A stretch of DNA of 64,000 bases from Heracleum sosnowskyi (Eukaryota; Streptophyta; Magnoliopsida; Apiales; Apiaceae), in contig JAUIZM010000012.1 in NCBI GenBank assembly GCA_030848705.1, forward strand, positions 4,838,679 to 4,902,678, read 5' to 3'. Shown here piece by piece: positions 43,667-55,900 of this stretch (positions are counted from its first letter, which is position 1; each line of letters starts with the position of its first letter). The notes under the pieces were generated by a model that did not search any database, had not been told where the DNA came from, and saw only the letters and a list, made by a program, of their open reading frames with translations. Made by a program: the position numbers and the translations under genes.

Positions 43667-44845
43667 CTAAACATCAGCAGGACCACCCTCCTCGGGTGGT
43701 GTATCAGGTGGCGGATAGACAAAATCAGCTCCAAAGGTAGGCCAAGCGATGTCAACTCCAGTGGCGCGGAAAGCAGTGCCCAACGCCTGAGTCAAATCCT
43801 GTGCAAAACGGCTCTGGATGTCATGCATCGTATCAATGCGCCTAGTCAGCCGCCTGTACTGCGTATCGTCAAGACCAGCCCGATCCACCTCTCGCTGAAT
43901 CCAAGTAGCACGTGCCCTATGAGCTGCCGGCTCCTGAAGTGGAGCCGCTCCTCCCTCAGCATCCCAAATAGTATAGCCCAAACCATAGTTATCAGGGTCA
44001 CCACCATCCCATTCTCCCATCTGATAAATCGACGAATGGTCAATAGGAGCACTCGGCAACTGAACCGGCTCCTCCTCAGACCATCGCACACCAACTGCAG
44101 CACATAACTTGGTTACAATAGAGGCGTGAGGAATAGCCCCCGTTGTTCCACCCTTCAAAAACTTCACAATACTTCTATGCAAAAGAGCCGCCAGATCTAT
44201 GTAATCGTCATTCAAAATACCCCACAGAATAATAGCCCTCTCTACCGTAACCTCATGAGAATGCGAGGAAGGTAAAATATTAGCACATAAAAACTGGTTC
44301 CAAGCTCTAGCATACCTGTTCATTGCAGAGGCCGGGAAGGTAGTAGGCTCGGTGGTGCCAACCCTGTATTTCCATGTCATGCCTGGAACAGAAATCTCCT
44401 CAAGGATATACTCGAGATCAAGATCCTCTCGAGTCTTCAGCGACCAATCCTCCTCTCCCCTCTTCTTCCTTGGCAAATTCAACGCCCGAAGAATTGCCCT
44501 ATCCGTGTAGTCCACCGTCATCCCACGAACCACGCTATAGCCATTTTTGTCGGCTTTAGCATTCGCATAGAATTCCCGTACAATAGATAATGGGACCGGC
44601 TCCGGAGATTCACAAAACGACTCCCAACCCCTCTTCGTAATCATGGTCAACAAATGCCCATCAGAAGATCGAGGCAAAAATCCCCTCTCTTTAGCCACGG
44701 GTTTAGACAACAACCGAGTAAATTCCAATTGAGCCTCCGGAGAAGAGAACTTAAGAGCAAGAACACCAACACTCGATTCCTCCTCTGAAGAAGAAGGACG
44801 AGTACTACTACTACCCGCAAATCTACCTCTCTTGGGTGGAGCCAT
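43667..44845 (-). CDS. Athila env-position ORF with plant transposon-associated domain
   Basis: The start is set at ATG 44845 (MAPPKRGRFAGSS); codons upstream are open but look like leader sequence. The 392-residue product resembles the 'putative plant transposon protein' domain often found in Ty3/gypsy elements: a Ser-rich N-terminus, RGFLPRSSDG, the WESFCE and VREFYANA motifs, RGMTVDYTDRAIL, RYARAWNQFLCANILP, and RAIILWGILNDDYIDLA. The C-terminus is charged and Pro-rich. I see no signal peptide or membrane helix, so an envelope role is unsupported; the function of this domain is unknown to me. It is the only major Athila ORF here with no stop or shift. Confidence 0.75.
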   Translation of the reverse strand: MAPPKRGRFAGSSSTRPSSSEEESSVGVLALKFSSPEAQLEFTRLLSKPVAKERGFLPRSSDGHLLTMITKRGWESFCESPEPVPLSIVREFYANAKADKNGYSVVRGMTVDYTDRAILRALNLPRKKRGEEDWSLKTREDLDLEYILEEISVPGMTWKYRVGTTEPTTFPASAMNRYARAWNQFLCANILPSSHSHEVTVERAIILWGILNDDYIDLAALLHRSIVKFLKGGTTGAIPHASIVTKLCAAVGVRWSEEEPVQLPSAPIDHSSIYQMGEWDGGDPDNYGLGYTIWDAEGGAAPLQEPAAHRARATWIQREVDRAGLDDTQYRRLTRRIDTMHDIQSRFAQDLTQALGTAFRATGVDIAWPTFGADFVYPPPDTPPEEGGPADV

Positions 44846-45201
44846 GGAATTAGAGTGAAATATGATGATATGTAAGGATGTGTATGTATATATGTGAGAG
44901 AAAGAAAGAGATAAGTGTTTAAGGGCTATGGGTAGATTTAGGCTTAAATAACAAAAACAAACCAATAAAATTTGATTTAAGTCATGTTTTCCCACTTTTT
45001 ATTCGGCAGTTTTTTTTCTTTCCAGCATTACACGCGCGGGCACGCGTCTAGTGGCGCGGGCACGCCTTGGTCCCTGCCAAAAAAAAAAATTCTGAATTTT
45101 TTTTTTTTTTTTTTTTTAAACACAAATACTACAACATAAGTGTGGGTTTCCTCCCACGAAGCGCTCGTTTTACGTCAATAGCTTGACGTGATTCCGACTT
45201 T
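44846..45201. other. Athila spacer between integrase end and the env-position ORF
   Basis: Untranslated spacer with T/A homopolymers (45080-45118) and a GC-rich cassette (45031-45067) related to that of the LTR. Confidence 0.6.
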
Positions 45202-46187
45202 TTAATCCGCTGAAACAAGAACCGCGGTTTCCGCCTCGCGATTCACCCCATCACCAAAATATGGTTTCAACCTCTGACCATTCACCTTGAAAGCTTCATC
45301 TGGCGACTTATCGAAAACTTCCACTGCACCATGTGGAAATACTGTTTTGACCGTAAACGGCCCCGACCACCGTGACTTTAGTTTACCGGGAAAAAGCCTG
45401 AGACGAGAATTAAAAAGCAAAACAAGTTGACCAGGCACAAAGGACTTGTGCACCAACTTCTTATCGTGCCATCTCTTTACTTTCTCCTTGTACAACTTCT
45501 GATTCTCATACACTTGTAGCCGGAACTCATCCAACTCATTAATCTGAAGCATTCTTTTCTCACCAGCAGCTGCCAAGTCAAAGTTCAATTTCTTCAAAGC
45601 CCAATACGCCTTGTGTTCTAGCTCGGCAGCAAATGACAAGCCTTGCCTTACACCAACTGAAACGGTGACGTTCCCAACGGCGTTTTGTAAGCTGTCCTGT
45701 AAGCCCAAACAGCTTCATCAAGTTTCAACGACCAATCCTTCCTCGAAGGATTTACCACTTTCTCAAGAATACGCTTGATCTCCCTGTTAGAAACCTCTGC
45801 TTGACCATTCGTCTGAGGATGGTAGGCAGTAGCAACATGATGATTGATATTAAACTTAGCCATCAAGGCTGTAAACTTACGGTTGCAAAAATGCGTACCC
45901 TCATCGCTGATAATTACCCTTGGAGTTCCGAAACGCGTGAAAATTTGCTTATGCAGGAAACTCAGCACCACTTTAGCATCATTGGTCGGTAAAGACTTTA
46001 CCTCGACCCATTTAGACACATAATCCACTGCTAATAGAATGTACTGATTATTACAGGACGAAACAAACGGTCCTATGAAATCAATTCCCCACACGTCGAA
46101 AATCTCCACTTCAAACAGCATATTAAGAGGCATCTCATTCCTCCTCGAGATATTACCAACCCTTTGGCATCGATCACACCTCAACAC
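45202..46187 (-). pseudogene. pol: Athila pol: integrase, frameshifted
   Basis: The first frame (46187-45648) reads the zinc-binding RCDRCQRVGNISRRNEMP, then the integrase core with D, D, E in WGIDFIGPF, ISDEGTHF and QTNGQAEVSNREI. A frameshift near 45660-45700 is followed by the C-terminal part (AELEHKAYWALKKLN to KSRWSGPFTV, LKPYFGDG) to 45202. In the interval 46187-46311 the usual GGHYGGEKT segment is readable but interrupted by stop codons (46311, about 46299). Confidence 0.85.
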
Positions 46188-46310
46188 AAACTGATGAGCA
46201 TCCTTAAACAGAATCGGCCAGTAGAATCCTGCCTGAAAAACTCGAGTAGATGTCTTCTCTCCACCATAATGACCTCCATAACTAGTGGAATGGCAATCTC
46301 ACAAAACACC

Positions 46311-47144
46311 CTATGTTTCACTATAAGGAATGCATCTCCTTATCACTTGATCAGCTCCTTGTCTGAATAAGAAAGGCTCATCCCAACGATACCACTTCAC
46401 ATCATGCAGAAACTTCTTCCTTTGAGCATAAGAAAATTCAGCCGAGATTACATTGCTCACAAGATAGTTCACAATGTCTGCAAACCATGGTTCTTCATCT
46501 TGCATCCCAAAAAGTTGCTCGTCAGGAAACGATTCATTGATTAGAGTCTGATCCCTTGCATTATTACCGTGGTCTTCCAACCGTGACAAATGATCAGCCA
46601 CCTGGTTTTCAGTCCCCTTTCTGTCCTTGATCTCCAAATCAAACTCTTGTAGCAAAAGAACCCACCGAATCAACCGGGGCTTTGAATCTTTCTTAGAAAT
46701 CAGATAAAGAATGGCTGCATGATCGGTATAGACTACCACCTTCGTCCCAAGAAAATATGACCTGAATTTCTCAAAACTGTAAACAATTGCCAAGAGCTCC
46801 TTCTCTGTGGTAGTGTAATTCAGCTGTGCATCGTTGAGAGTTTTGCTAGCATAATAAATCACATGAAACACCTTGTTCTTCCTTTGCCCAAGAACAGCTC
46901 CCACTGCATAGTCACTAGCATCACACATCAACTCAAAAGGCTCACCCCAATCAGGTGCAGTAATAATAGGTGTAGATGTCAACTTCTTCCTCAAAAGCTC
47001 GAAAGCAGCCAAGCAATCTTCATCAAACTTGAATGGAACATCATTCTCCAACAAATTACATAAGGGGTTGGATATTTTGGCAAAGTCTTGAATGAATCGC
47101 CGATAGAAACCCGCATGACCAAGAAAACTGCGAATTCCCTTCAC
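46311..47144 (-). pseudogene. pol: Athila pol: RT end and RNase H
   Basis: Opens with GIRSFLGHAGFYRRFI, the usual connection after RT, then RNase H with CDASDYAVGAVLGQ, TEKELLAIVY and YTDHAAILYL. It ends with a stop at 46311. Upstream it is separated from RT by a frameshift (about 47150-47175). Confidence 0.87.
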
Positions 47145-47149
47145 TGAGA

Positions 47150-48490
47150 TTGGTGGAGGAGAAGATTTTCAATTGTCTCCACTTTGGCCTTATCCACTTC
47201 AAGCCCTTTTCTAGACACCTTATGCCCGAGAATGATCCCTTCTTGCACCATGAAGTGTCATTTTTCCCAGTTGAGTACCAAATTGGTCTCAATACATCTT
47301 TTCAGCACCATGCCAAGATTTTGTAAGCACTGGTCATAAGAAGTTCCAAAAACTGAAAAGTCATCCATAAACACCTCCACATTAATGCCAATCATATCTG
47401 AAAAAATGGCCATCATACACCTCTGAAAAGTTGCTGGTGCACCAAAGAGTCCGAAAGAAACGCGACGGAACGCAAAAGTGCCAAACGGACATGTGAATGT
47501 GGTCTTCTCCTGATCTTCTGGAGCGATGCAAATCTGATTATAACCTGAGTACCCATCCAGGAGGCAATAAAACTCATGGCCAGCCAACCTGTCAAGCATC
47601 TGATCAATGAACGGAAGAGGAAAGTGATCTTTTCTTGTGGCCTTATTCAGCTTTCGGTAGTCCATGCAAATTCTCCACCCTGTAACTGTTCGAGTAGGGA
47701 TGAGCTCATTCTTCTCATTTGCAACCACTGTCATGCCTCCTTTCTTAGGCACACATTGCACAGGACTCACCCACGAACTGTCTGAGATAGGGTAGATAAT
47801 TCCTGCATCCAGCCACTTCAGAATTTCTTTCTTCACAACCTCTTTCATGATAGGATTGAGTCTCCTTTGAGGATCCACCGTTGGTTTACTTCCTGGCTCA
47901 AGCGGAATCTTGTGCATGCAATAAGAAGGGCTGATTCCCTTGATATCCGCTATGGTCCAACCAATTGCGGACTTGAACTCTCTCAGAATTCGCAACAGCT
48001 TTTCTTCTTCACTACCTGACAAGTTAGATGCAATAATAACAGGTAAAGTAGATGCATCGCCTAAGAAAGCATACCTCAAATGTTCCGGTAGTGGTTTAAG
48101 TTCCAGATTAGGAGATTTCTCAATAGATGGCTTGAGACGCTCCTCAGATTTTTTCAGCTCTGCTAAGCCAAGAGAATCAAATGGCATGTCTATTTTCCGT
48201 TTCCACGGAGAGGCATTCAAGTACTGCAGTTGCTCTTCTCTTTCTTCGTCTTCCAACTCAGTGTCCCCTATCAGTACCTTCTCCAAGGTATCTGATTTTA
48301 GCAATTGTTCCATCTCCGTGGATACTGCTGATTCAACCAAGTTCATTGAAAAACACTCTTCTTCTTCTGTCGGAAACTTCATTGCATTAAACACATTGAA
48401 GGTGACATTCTGGTCATGCACCCTCATTGTAAGCTCCCCTTTTTGCACATCTATCAACGTACGACCTGTAGCTAAGAACGGTCTTCCCAA
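47150..48490 (-). pseudogene. pol: Athila pol: reverse transcriptase
   Basis: Begins after a TAG (48515) within a conserved protease-RT linker (ILGRPFLATGRTLID). RT motifs: WVSPVQCVPKKGG, GWRICMDYRKLNKATRKDHF, CLLDGYSGYNQI, GTFAFRRVSFGLFGAPATFQ and the catalytic FMDDFSVFG. A TGA at about 47258 replaces the conserved Cys after NWEK, and a small indel near 47160 shifts the frame to the RNase H part. Confidence 0.9.
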
Positions 48491-48514
48491 GATAATAGGA
48501 ATCTTCTTGTCCTC

Positions 48515-49437
48515 CTAAAAATCCAGAATAACAAAATCAGCAGGAAAAATGAGCTTGTCCACTCGAACCAAAACATCCTCCACTATACCTCTTGGATATG
48601 TGATTGACCTATCAGCCAGCTGTAGAGACATGTTTGTCGGTTTGGGCTCAGGGAGTCCAAGTTGCATGAAAACCGACAATGGCATTAGATTAATGCTTGC
48701 TCCCAAGTCACACAAGCACTTGTTGAACGATAGATTGCCGATCGTGCACGGAATGGTGAAACTCCCTGGATCCTTGAGTTTTGGAGGTAACTTCTGCTGT
48801 AGAATAGCACTACATTCTTCTGTAAGAGCGACGGTCTCCAACTCCTCAAGTTTCAACTTCCGAGATAGAATACCCTTCATGAACTTTGCGTAGCTCGGCA
48901 TTTGTTCAAGAGCCTCCGCAAAAGGTATGTTGATCTGCAACTTCTTGAAAACCTCCAGGAATTTAGCAAACTGTTTATCCATCTTTTGCTTCTGAAGTCG
49001 TTTAGGGAATGGCGGAGGAGGATAGACTTCCTTAGTCTCTGTACTTTGCTTCGGAGAAGATTTCTCTTTAGAAGGGTCACGCTTTTCCGCTTCGTCTCCC
49101 CCCAAACTTGCTTTTTCCATTTTTCTTCAACTTCTGGCAGAGGAGAGGGCGCGGGCGCGCCTTGTAGGGGGTGGGCGCGCCTGACTTCCTTTCCAGATTC
49201 CTGATTTTCTTTGTTTTCTGCCATTTCTGAGTTCTGGTCAACCGTAACCTTCCCGGATCGCAAGGTAACTGCTTTGACATGTTCCTTGGTCTCCCGTTTG
49301 CCTGGATTAGCTTCCGTATCACTAGGTAGAGTTCCCTGTGGTCTATTCAGCAATGCATTGGCAATCTGTCCTATTTGATTTTCCAGAGTTTTGATGGAAA
49401 CAGCTTGGCTCTTGCACATTAGCCTTAGTTCTTCCAA
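48515..49437 (-). pseudogene. pol: Athila gag-pol linker and protease, frameshifted
   Basis: The first part (49437 to about 49110) reads LKTLENQIGQIA-like gag-end motifs in the gag frame, then the GC-rich cassette (49146-49186) is translated as a Pro/Ala-rich stretch. Near 49110-49130 the frame shifts by one; the second part reads PPPPFPKRLQKQK, FAEALEQMP and the protease active site CDLGASINLMP (about 48715-48680). It stops at TAG 48515, in frame with the RT, so this stop is a nonsense change. Confidence 0.87.
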
Positions 49438-49458
49438 TTCAGATTTTTCATTTGACGA

Positions 49459-50619
49459 TTAACCAACATTGCCTTGATTTTGTTGTTGAAACCCTTGTGG
49501 TTGATACGGCTGCCTTGGAGCATACTGCTGTTGAAAACCAGGAGGGTTGAATTGCTTAGCTCCAAATTGTTGACCTTGAAACTGCTGATATGGCTGTTGT
49601 GGTTGATTCTGACCACCTTGATTGTTGCTCCAACTGAAGTTAGGATGGTTTCTGTTGTTGGGATGATAAGCATTAGGTACTGGCTGCTGTGGCCTCTGAA
49701 AATTGCTCACAAACTGTGCTGATTCATTAGATATGGCACACTGAGTCGTGTCATGAGCACCTGCACATAGCTCACAAACACTAGCCACCTGTTGAACTCC
49801 ATAGTTCGTCAGAGAATCCACCTTCATGGACAAAGCCTTCAACTGAGCTGCTATTGCCGTAGCTGCATCCACTTCCAGAACTCCTGCTACCTTGCCTTGT
49901 GATAACCTCTGAGTTGGATTCTGGTATTCATTCGCAGCCATCATCTCAATTAGTTCATAAGCTTTATCGTAGCTTTTAGCCCACAGAGCTCCACCTGATG
50001 CCGCATCAAGCATTGGTCGAGATTGACCTCCCAGACCATTATAAAAACAATTGATCACCATCCAATCAGGCATTCCATGATGAGGACACTTCCTAAGCAT
50101 CTCCTTGTAGCGCTCCCAAGCTTCACATAAAGTTTCTCCAGATTGTTGTGCAAACTGAGTAAGAGCATTCCTGATTGCAGCGGTTTTAGCCATGGGGAAG
50201 AATTTAGTGAGAAATTTCTGAGCAAGATCCTCCCATGTAGTAATAGAACCTGCTGGTAGAGAATGCAACCATCCCTTAGCCTTATCCCTCAGAGAAAATG
50301 GGAAAAGTCTCAGCTTCACAGCATCTTCCGACACTCCGTTGAACTTGAAGGTGTCGCAAATCTCAATGAAATCCCTAATATGCATGTTAGGGTCTTCCGT
50401 CGGAGCAGCCCCAAACTGAACAGAATTCTGCACCATCTGAATCGTGTCAGGCTTGATTTCAAAAGTGATAGCTGCAATAGCCGGCCTGACAATGCTAGAT
50501 TGAATGTCATTGATCTTTGGCTGAGAATAGTCCTTCAAAGCCTTCGTTTCTGCTACTGGTTCTCCCATAACTAGATTCAATTCAAGTTCTTCTTTCCGAG
50601 ATTGAGAACGTGTTCGCAT
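49459..50619 (-). pseudogene. gag: Athila gag
   Basis: ATG at 50619 (MRTRSQSRKEELEL). The Ty3 gag core is clear: HIRDFIEICDTFKFNG, LRLFPFSLRDKAKGWL, WEDLAQKFLTKFFP, ETLCEAWERYKEMLRKCPHHG. One C-x2-C-x4-H-x4-C zinc knuckle (CELCAGAHDTTQC) follows, then a Gln/Pro-rich tail. TAA at 49459 ends it, although the same frame continues into the gag-pol linker, so the stop may be a CAA-to-TAA change. Confidence 0.9.
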
Positions 50620-50740
50620 ACACGCTTACTAAAGTAACTGAAACACACCAAACAAAGTAAAATTGATGAAAGAATAATCCGAGTCAGTGAACTTTAACGA
50701 CCACTGATGACAAGCACATAAACTATATATAAACACCGAG

Positions 50741-50758
50741 TCCCCGGCAGCGGCGCCA
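50741..50758 (-). other. Primer-binding site (tRNA-Asp) of the Athila-type element
   Basis: On the minus strand TGGCGCCGCTGCCGGGGA lies a few bases inside the 5' LTR, matching the plant tRNA-Asp 3' end used by Athila. Confidence 0.9.
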
Positions 50759-50764
50759 AAAACT

Positions 50765-52193
50765 TGTTCACACAATATCACGCAAGTATACGCGGTCACA
50801 AGTAATATAAGAATAAGTAGAGTTCGTTCCCACAGAGTCTGCTTTGGTTATTAAAGTTATGCATTTATGCAACAATGTATGGCTATCGTTCAATGCTAAG
50901 ACAAGTATCAAATTGTGTTTTGATTAACTAAATTAACTAAACAAATTATCAAGACTATATTAAACTAAAGATTGTTGTTGAATTACTTATGAGAATAAAA
51001 CATGGGATCCTAACTTCATTAAATACTTCATTCAGAGTCTTTTGTCTTTAATCAATGCATGTGACGGTTGTGACAACTAATCGGATAACACGAAATCAGT
51101 ACACGCTACTTTTCAGTATACGTATACCAAACCACTCAAACATCCACAAAAGAGATAGAAGTTAAGCATACACCAATTATGCTTAGACCCTATATGTCTA
51201 TAATATTTGAAAACATAACGGTTTAACGAGCAAGTTATCCATTCAGATTACATAGGGCAGGTAAGATGGTTAAAATCACCTACGAATCATGCATGACAAA
51301 CAAACATAAACCTATGCTAGCATGGCAAGTTCTAAACCTCTATATCCACTTTCGCAATCAATAGAGATTAACATACAATCTTAGATGTTAGCTACGCATC
51401 CAAGAAGAATAAGCACAACCAAACTAGGATATCAATTAGCCATCACACACACATCTTTAAAACTATTAACTACTGAAATCCATAAATAAATCCGTTGGAA
51501 TCCCACGACGACGATTAGTTCATAATCGAACCATTCATCATCGTGGGTTCTGATGAAAACATGATAATAATAAGTCTAGAATACTGAATAAAAGTGCTAA
51601 GGTTTAAGAAAGAACAAACGAAACCAACGAGAATCCAAAGTATCGCCTAATTAGAAGAATACAAGGATAATATGAAAAGTAGATCTTCGTAATCAGCCGT
51701 CTTCTTGTTCTCCTCACCGGTGGATGAATATGTATGTATGTATATTGATGTATATCTCAGAAAAAGTCCACCAATGGTTTATATAGGCTGTAGGGCTGAC
51801 AGATAAACAACAAGTTTCCTTTTCTGCCGAGAATTGCCTTTTTCCAGCATTCTGAAGGGGAGGGGCGCGCCTCTAGGGCGCGGGGGCGCCTCAAACATAT
51901 GCATCTAGGGCGCGGGCGCGCCTATGAGGGGGTGGTCGCACCGAGAGTTCTGTCAGAATTCTCTGTTTTGCTTTTCTTTGGTCGTTCCTTGCGCGTTCAA
52001 CCTCCGAATCCACTCGGCCTTCACACATAAGCTCAAATACCACCATACAACCCTAGAATCACCTCGACTCTGCTGATGAAGTCACTCTGCACATACTAAC
52101 ACAAAACACCATAAAAACAACAAATACTTGAGAACGAACAATCAATTTAAGCCAATTTAGAGCGTTCTAAGTAGATATGAAATCCACTTATCA
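50765..52193 (-). repeat. 5' LTR of the Athila-type element
   Basis: 1,429 bp. It differs from the 3' LTR by about 15 substitutions and a 6-bp indel in the GC-rich cassette (51863-51946). Confidence 0.95.
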
Positions 52194-52530
52194 ACTTTAG
52201 TTCACCTATGAAATTCTGGACAACACCATAAAACTTGTTAGAACACAGAAGAACTTGCAGTTGTGGAAGAGTCCTCAACTAAATAGGGAAGATTTGTTCT
52301 ATCAGATTATTTGATAAATCTGTAATCTGAAGCATTTTGAAATGCAACAATGATTTTGGCACTTTCCCTATTAACTGGTTTTGACTCACATCCAGCACCC
52401 TTAATTTTGCATTCTTTTGGATACATTTGTGGAACTGTACCAGAAAATTTGTTGTCGTGTAGAACATGGGCTTTCAAGTATATGCAAGACACTGAGGAAT
52501 TGGTCCACCCATGCTGTTATACAACAAATC
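52194..52530 (-). pseudogene. RLP4 piece 2: LRR segment between the two retroelements
   Basis: Minus-strand similarity to RLP LRRs (LRVLDVSQNQLIGKVPKSL, MLQITDLSNNLIEQIFP) with frameshifts. It is bounded by the Athila target duplication (52194-52198) and the Copia target duplication aaatc (52526-52530). Confidence 0.85.
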
Positions 52531-52896
52531 TGTAGGAATTTTACGTGTATAATGTGTTGGAGATTAAACAGAAGAAACTTGTTCTCAATAATCCACACAA
52601 CTTACTCACACAAAATATAAAACTCACAAATGTATTTCACTCAAAAGGTTTTGATAATTCTTGATTATACAAAGCTTGGAAGATTGTCCTATTTATAGGA
52701 CTACATGGAACCTCCTAGAACACTTCTAAACACTTCTAGTGCATGCACCTTATTTAATATGTAACTCCCCAAGTACTTAAACCATCTTGAAATGCAAAAG
52801 GTCTTAAACCTCAAAAGTCTATTCTAGATACTTTCAAGAACATTCTAGATAATAAAAATAATAAACCAAAGTTTAGATTATATTATTACTTTAACA
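52531..52896 (-). repeat. 3' LTR of Copia element 3
   Basis: 366 bp; minus strand TGTTAAAG to TTCCTACA. Adjacent polypurine tract at 52897-52907 (AAGGGGGGCTG on the minus strand). Confidence 0.95.
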
Positions 52897-52908
52897 GCCC
52901 CCCTTAAG

Positions 52909-55900
52909 CTAAACTTTGCGCATGCCAAGTTTCTTCTGTAACTCCTTGAAAATGTCGGGCCTCAAAGGTTTCGTAAAGATATCACCAATTTGGTCTTGGG
53001 TTTTGCAATGTTTAACCACAACTTCTCCTTTCGTCACCAAGTCACGGATAAAATGATATTTGATTCGTATATGCTTGCTATTCCCATGAAACACCGGATT
53101 TTCCGTTAGTGCTATAGCGGACTTGCTATCACAATATATAATTGGAATTTCTTTCGTTGCATGCTTAAGGTCCTCCAACACCCATGTGATCCACAAAGCT
53201 TGACAACTAGCTAATGATAAAGAAATATATTCCACCTCCGTCGTTGATAGAGCCACAACTTGTTGCTTTTTTGACATCCATGTGATTGCACTAGAGCCAA
53301 TGAAGAAAACATTTCCCGAAGTACTTTTACTATCATCAACACTTCCGGCTGAATCACTATCACAATATCCAAGCACCTTAGGACCACTTGCTTTTTGATA
53401 ATAAATTCCATATCCAAGTGTTCCACGAACATACCTCAAGATTCTTTTTTCGGCCTCCCAATGTGTCTTCTTTGGTTGCTCCATGAATCTACTAATCAAA
53501 CTAACACCATATGTAATATCCGGCCGAGTGGCGGTCAAGTACATCAAACTTCCGACAAGACTTCTATATAAAGTAGGATCAACAAACTTAGAAGCATGAT
53601 CCTTACTTAACTTCAAGCCAACTTCAACGGGAGTGCTACTTGGTTTCGCATCTTCCATTCTAAACTTCTTTAACAAATCTTTTGCATACTTTTCTTGAGA
53701 GATGAAAATTCCATTCTCATCTTGCTTTACTTCAATACCAAGAAAATAGTGGAGTAGTCCCAAATCGGTCATCTCAAATTCTTGCATCATATTTTTCTTA
53801 AATTCTTCAATGTCATCATGATTATTTCCCGCAAAGATCAAATCATCCACATATAAGCCAATGATGAGAATTTTACCTTTGTTCTCCTTTATGTAAAGTG
53901 TATGCTCAAATGGACACCTCTTGAATCCCATCTTCATAAAATAATCATTGATGCGGCTATAACATGCATGTGGGGCTTGCTTTAGACCGTACAAAGCCTT
54001 CTTCAAACGATAGACTTTATTTTCTTCGTTCTTTTTCACATAGCCCGGTGGTTGATCAATATACACCTCTTCTTGTAATACTCCATTGGAAAAAGCGGAT
54101 TTGACATCCATTTGGTGAACTTGCCACTTGTTTTGAGCGACCAAAGAAATTAACAAACGAATTGTTTCAAGACGTGCCACGGGAGCAAATACTTCTTTGT
54201 AATCAACACCATATTTTTGCTTGTAGCCTTTTACCACCAAGCGCGCCTTATGCTTTTCAACTTCACCTTGTGCATTTAACTTTGTCTTGTAAACGCACTT
54301 GACTCCAATGGGTTTCTTTCCTTTAGGAGCTTCAACTAACTCCCAAGTTTCATTTCTTTCAATTGCATCAATTTCTTGATCCATGGCTTGTCTACATTTA
54401 TTTTCCTTAGCGGCATCTTCAAAAGCAACTGGATCCGCATTTGCATATAAGGCAAAATCAACAAATTCATCTTCCAAAATTCTTCCCGTTGCTCCATAAA
54501 GATCTGCCATTGATCTTGTCTTTCTTGGTGGTGACTCGGAACTTGAAGATGATGAGGATGAGCTTGGTGGAGAATTAGATGGTGGAGTATGTGGAGTGGA
54601 GCCTTCTTCTTCAATTGGATCAAATGCATTATCATCAAGAAAAATACTTGAACTTTCTTTCTCATCCTTCCATTTCCATGAAGCCTCCTCGTTGAAAATT
54701 ACATCACGACTAATTATGACTTTCTTTGTGATGGGATTGTACAATTTGTATTCCTTAGAAGCTTCACTATAGCCAACAAAGATGCATTTTTCAGATTTAT
54801 CATCAAGCTTGCCTCTCTTTTCATCGGGCACATGAGAGTAACAAATACTTCCAAAAATTCTAAAGTGAGAGACACATGGCTTCTTACGACTCCAAGCTTC
54901 TTGTGGAGTCTTTCCTTGCACACTTTTAGTAGGTGCGCGATTGAGAACATAACATGCACAAGCAACCGCTTCGGCCCAAAACATCTTAGGCAATCCTTTT
55001 GTTTTCAACATACTTCGAACAAGCTCCATGATTATTCGGTTCTTCCTCTCGGCTACCCCATTTTGTTGAGGGGTTGAACGAACCGTTAGTTGATGGCAAA
55101 TTCCATGCTTCTCCAAAAAACCTCCAAATTCTTCGGACATATATTCACCACCACGATCGGATCGTAGTGTCTTTAAAGAACGACCACTTTCTTTCTCCAC
55201 ATATGCTTTAAAATCTTTAAATGTTTCAAATACTTGAGATTTTTCTTTGAGAAAATAAATCCACATTTTGCGACTATAATCATCAATAAAAATGAGGAAA
55301 TAATGACGACCTCCAATAGAGTTGGTGCGCATAGGTCCATATAAATCCGAATGTATCAACTCCAATGGTTTTCTAGCTCGCCATGCCTTCTCTTTTGGAA
55401 ATGGATCTCGGTGATGCTTGCCAAAAACACAATCTTCACATACTTGATCTTGCTTTTGAATATTTGGAATGCCTCTTACCATATGACCTTTACAAATCTT
55501 GGATAGAGTGTTAAAACTCAAGTGATTAAATCGAAGATGCCAAAGCCAAGACTTGTCATTCACAATATTAGCAAAACATGGAAGAGCCTCACTTTGAATT
55601 TTCAATGGAAACATTTTAGTTGATGTCATCTTGACTCTTGCAACAAGGATCCCATTTTTGTCTTTGATTTCACAAAAATTATCTTTAAAATTCACATGAT
55701 GCCCCTTTCTTAAAAGTTGCCCAACACTTAAAAGATTATGTTTAAGATCGGGAACATAATAAACATTAGAGATATAATTTGTACCTTGCTTTGTTCGAAT
55801 TGGAACATCACCACAACCTTTGACAATGAGCCTTTTGTTGTCACCCGTCTTCACTTCTCGTTGGACACTTTCATCAAAATTCACAAAGCAATTTTTCTTT

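Larger units (their letters stand above)
40988..52193 (-). mobile_element. Athila-type Ty3/gypsy retrotransposon, full length (11.2 kb), degraded
   Basis: LTRs of 1,423 and 1,429 bp (40988-42410, 50765-52193) start with TGATAAG and end with GTGAACA on the minus strand. They are flanked by a perfect duplication acttt (40983-40987, 52194-52198). The PBS matches tRNA-Asp (TGGCGCCGCTGCCGGGGA). Domain order on the minus strand is gag, protease, RT, RNase H, integrase (Ty3 order), then an extra ORF in the env position. Gag type and PBS are those of Athila. Pol is broken by several stops and frameshifts; the LTRs differ at only about 1% of positions by hand count. It is inserted in RLP4. Confidence 0.93.

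Noticed and set aside
52531..52896. LTR of Copia 3 as part of the RLP4 gene
   Set aside because: Exact partner copy at 56954-57319 plus the aaatc duplication shows that it is an LTR.
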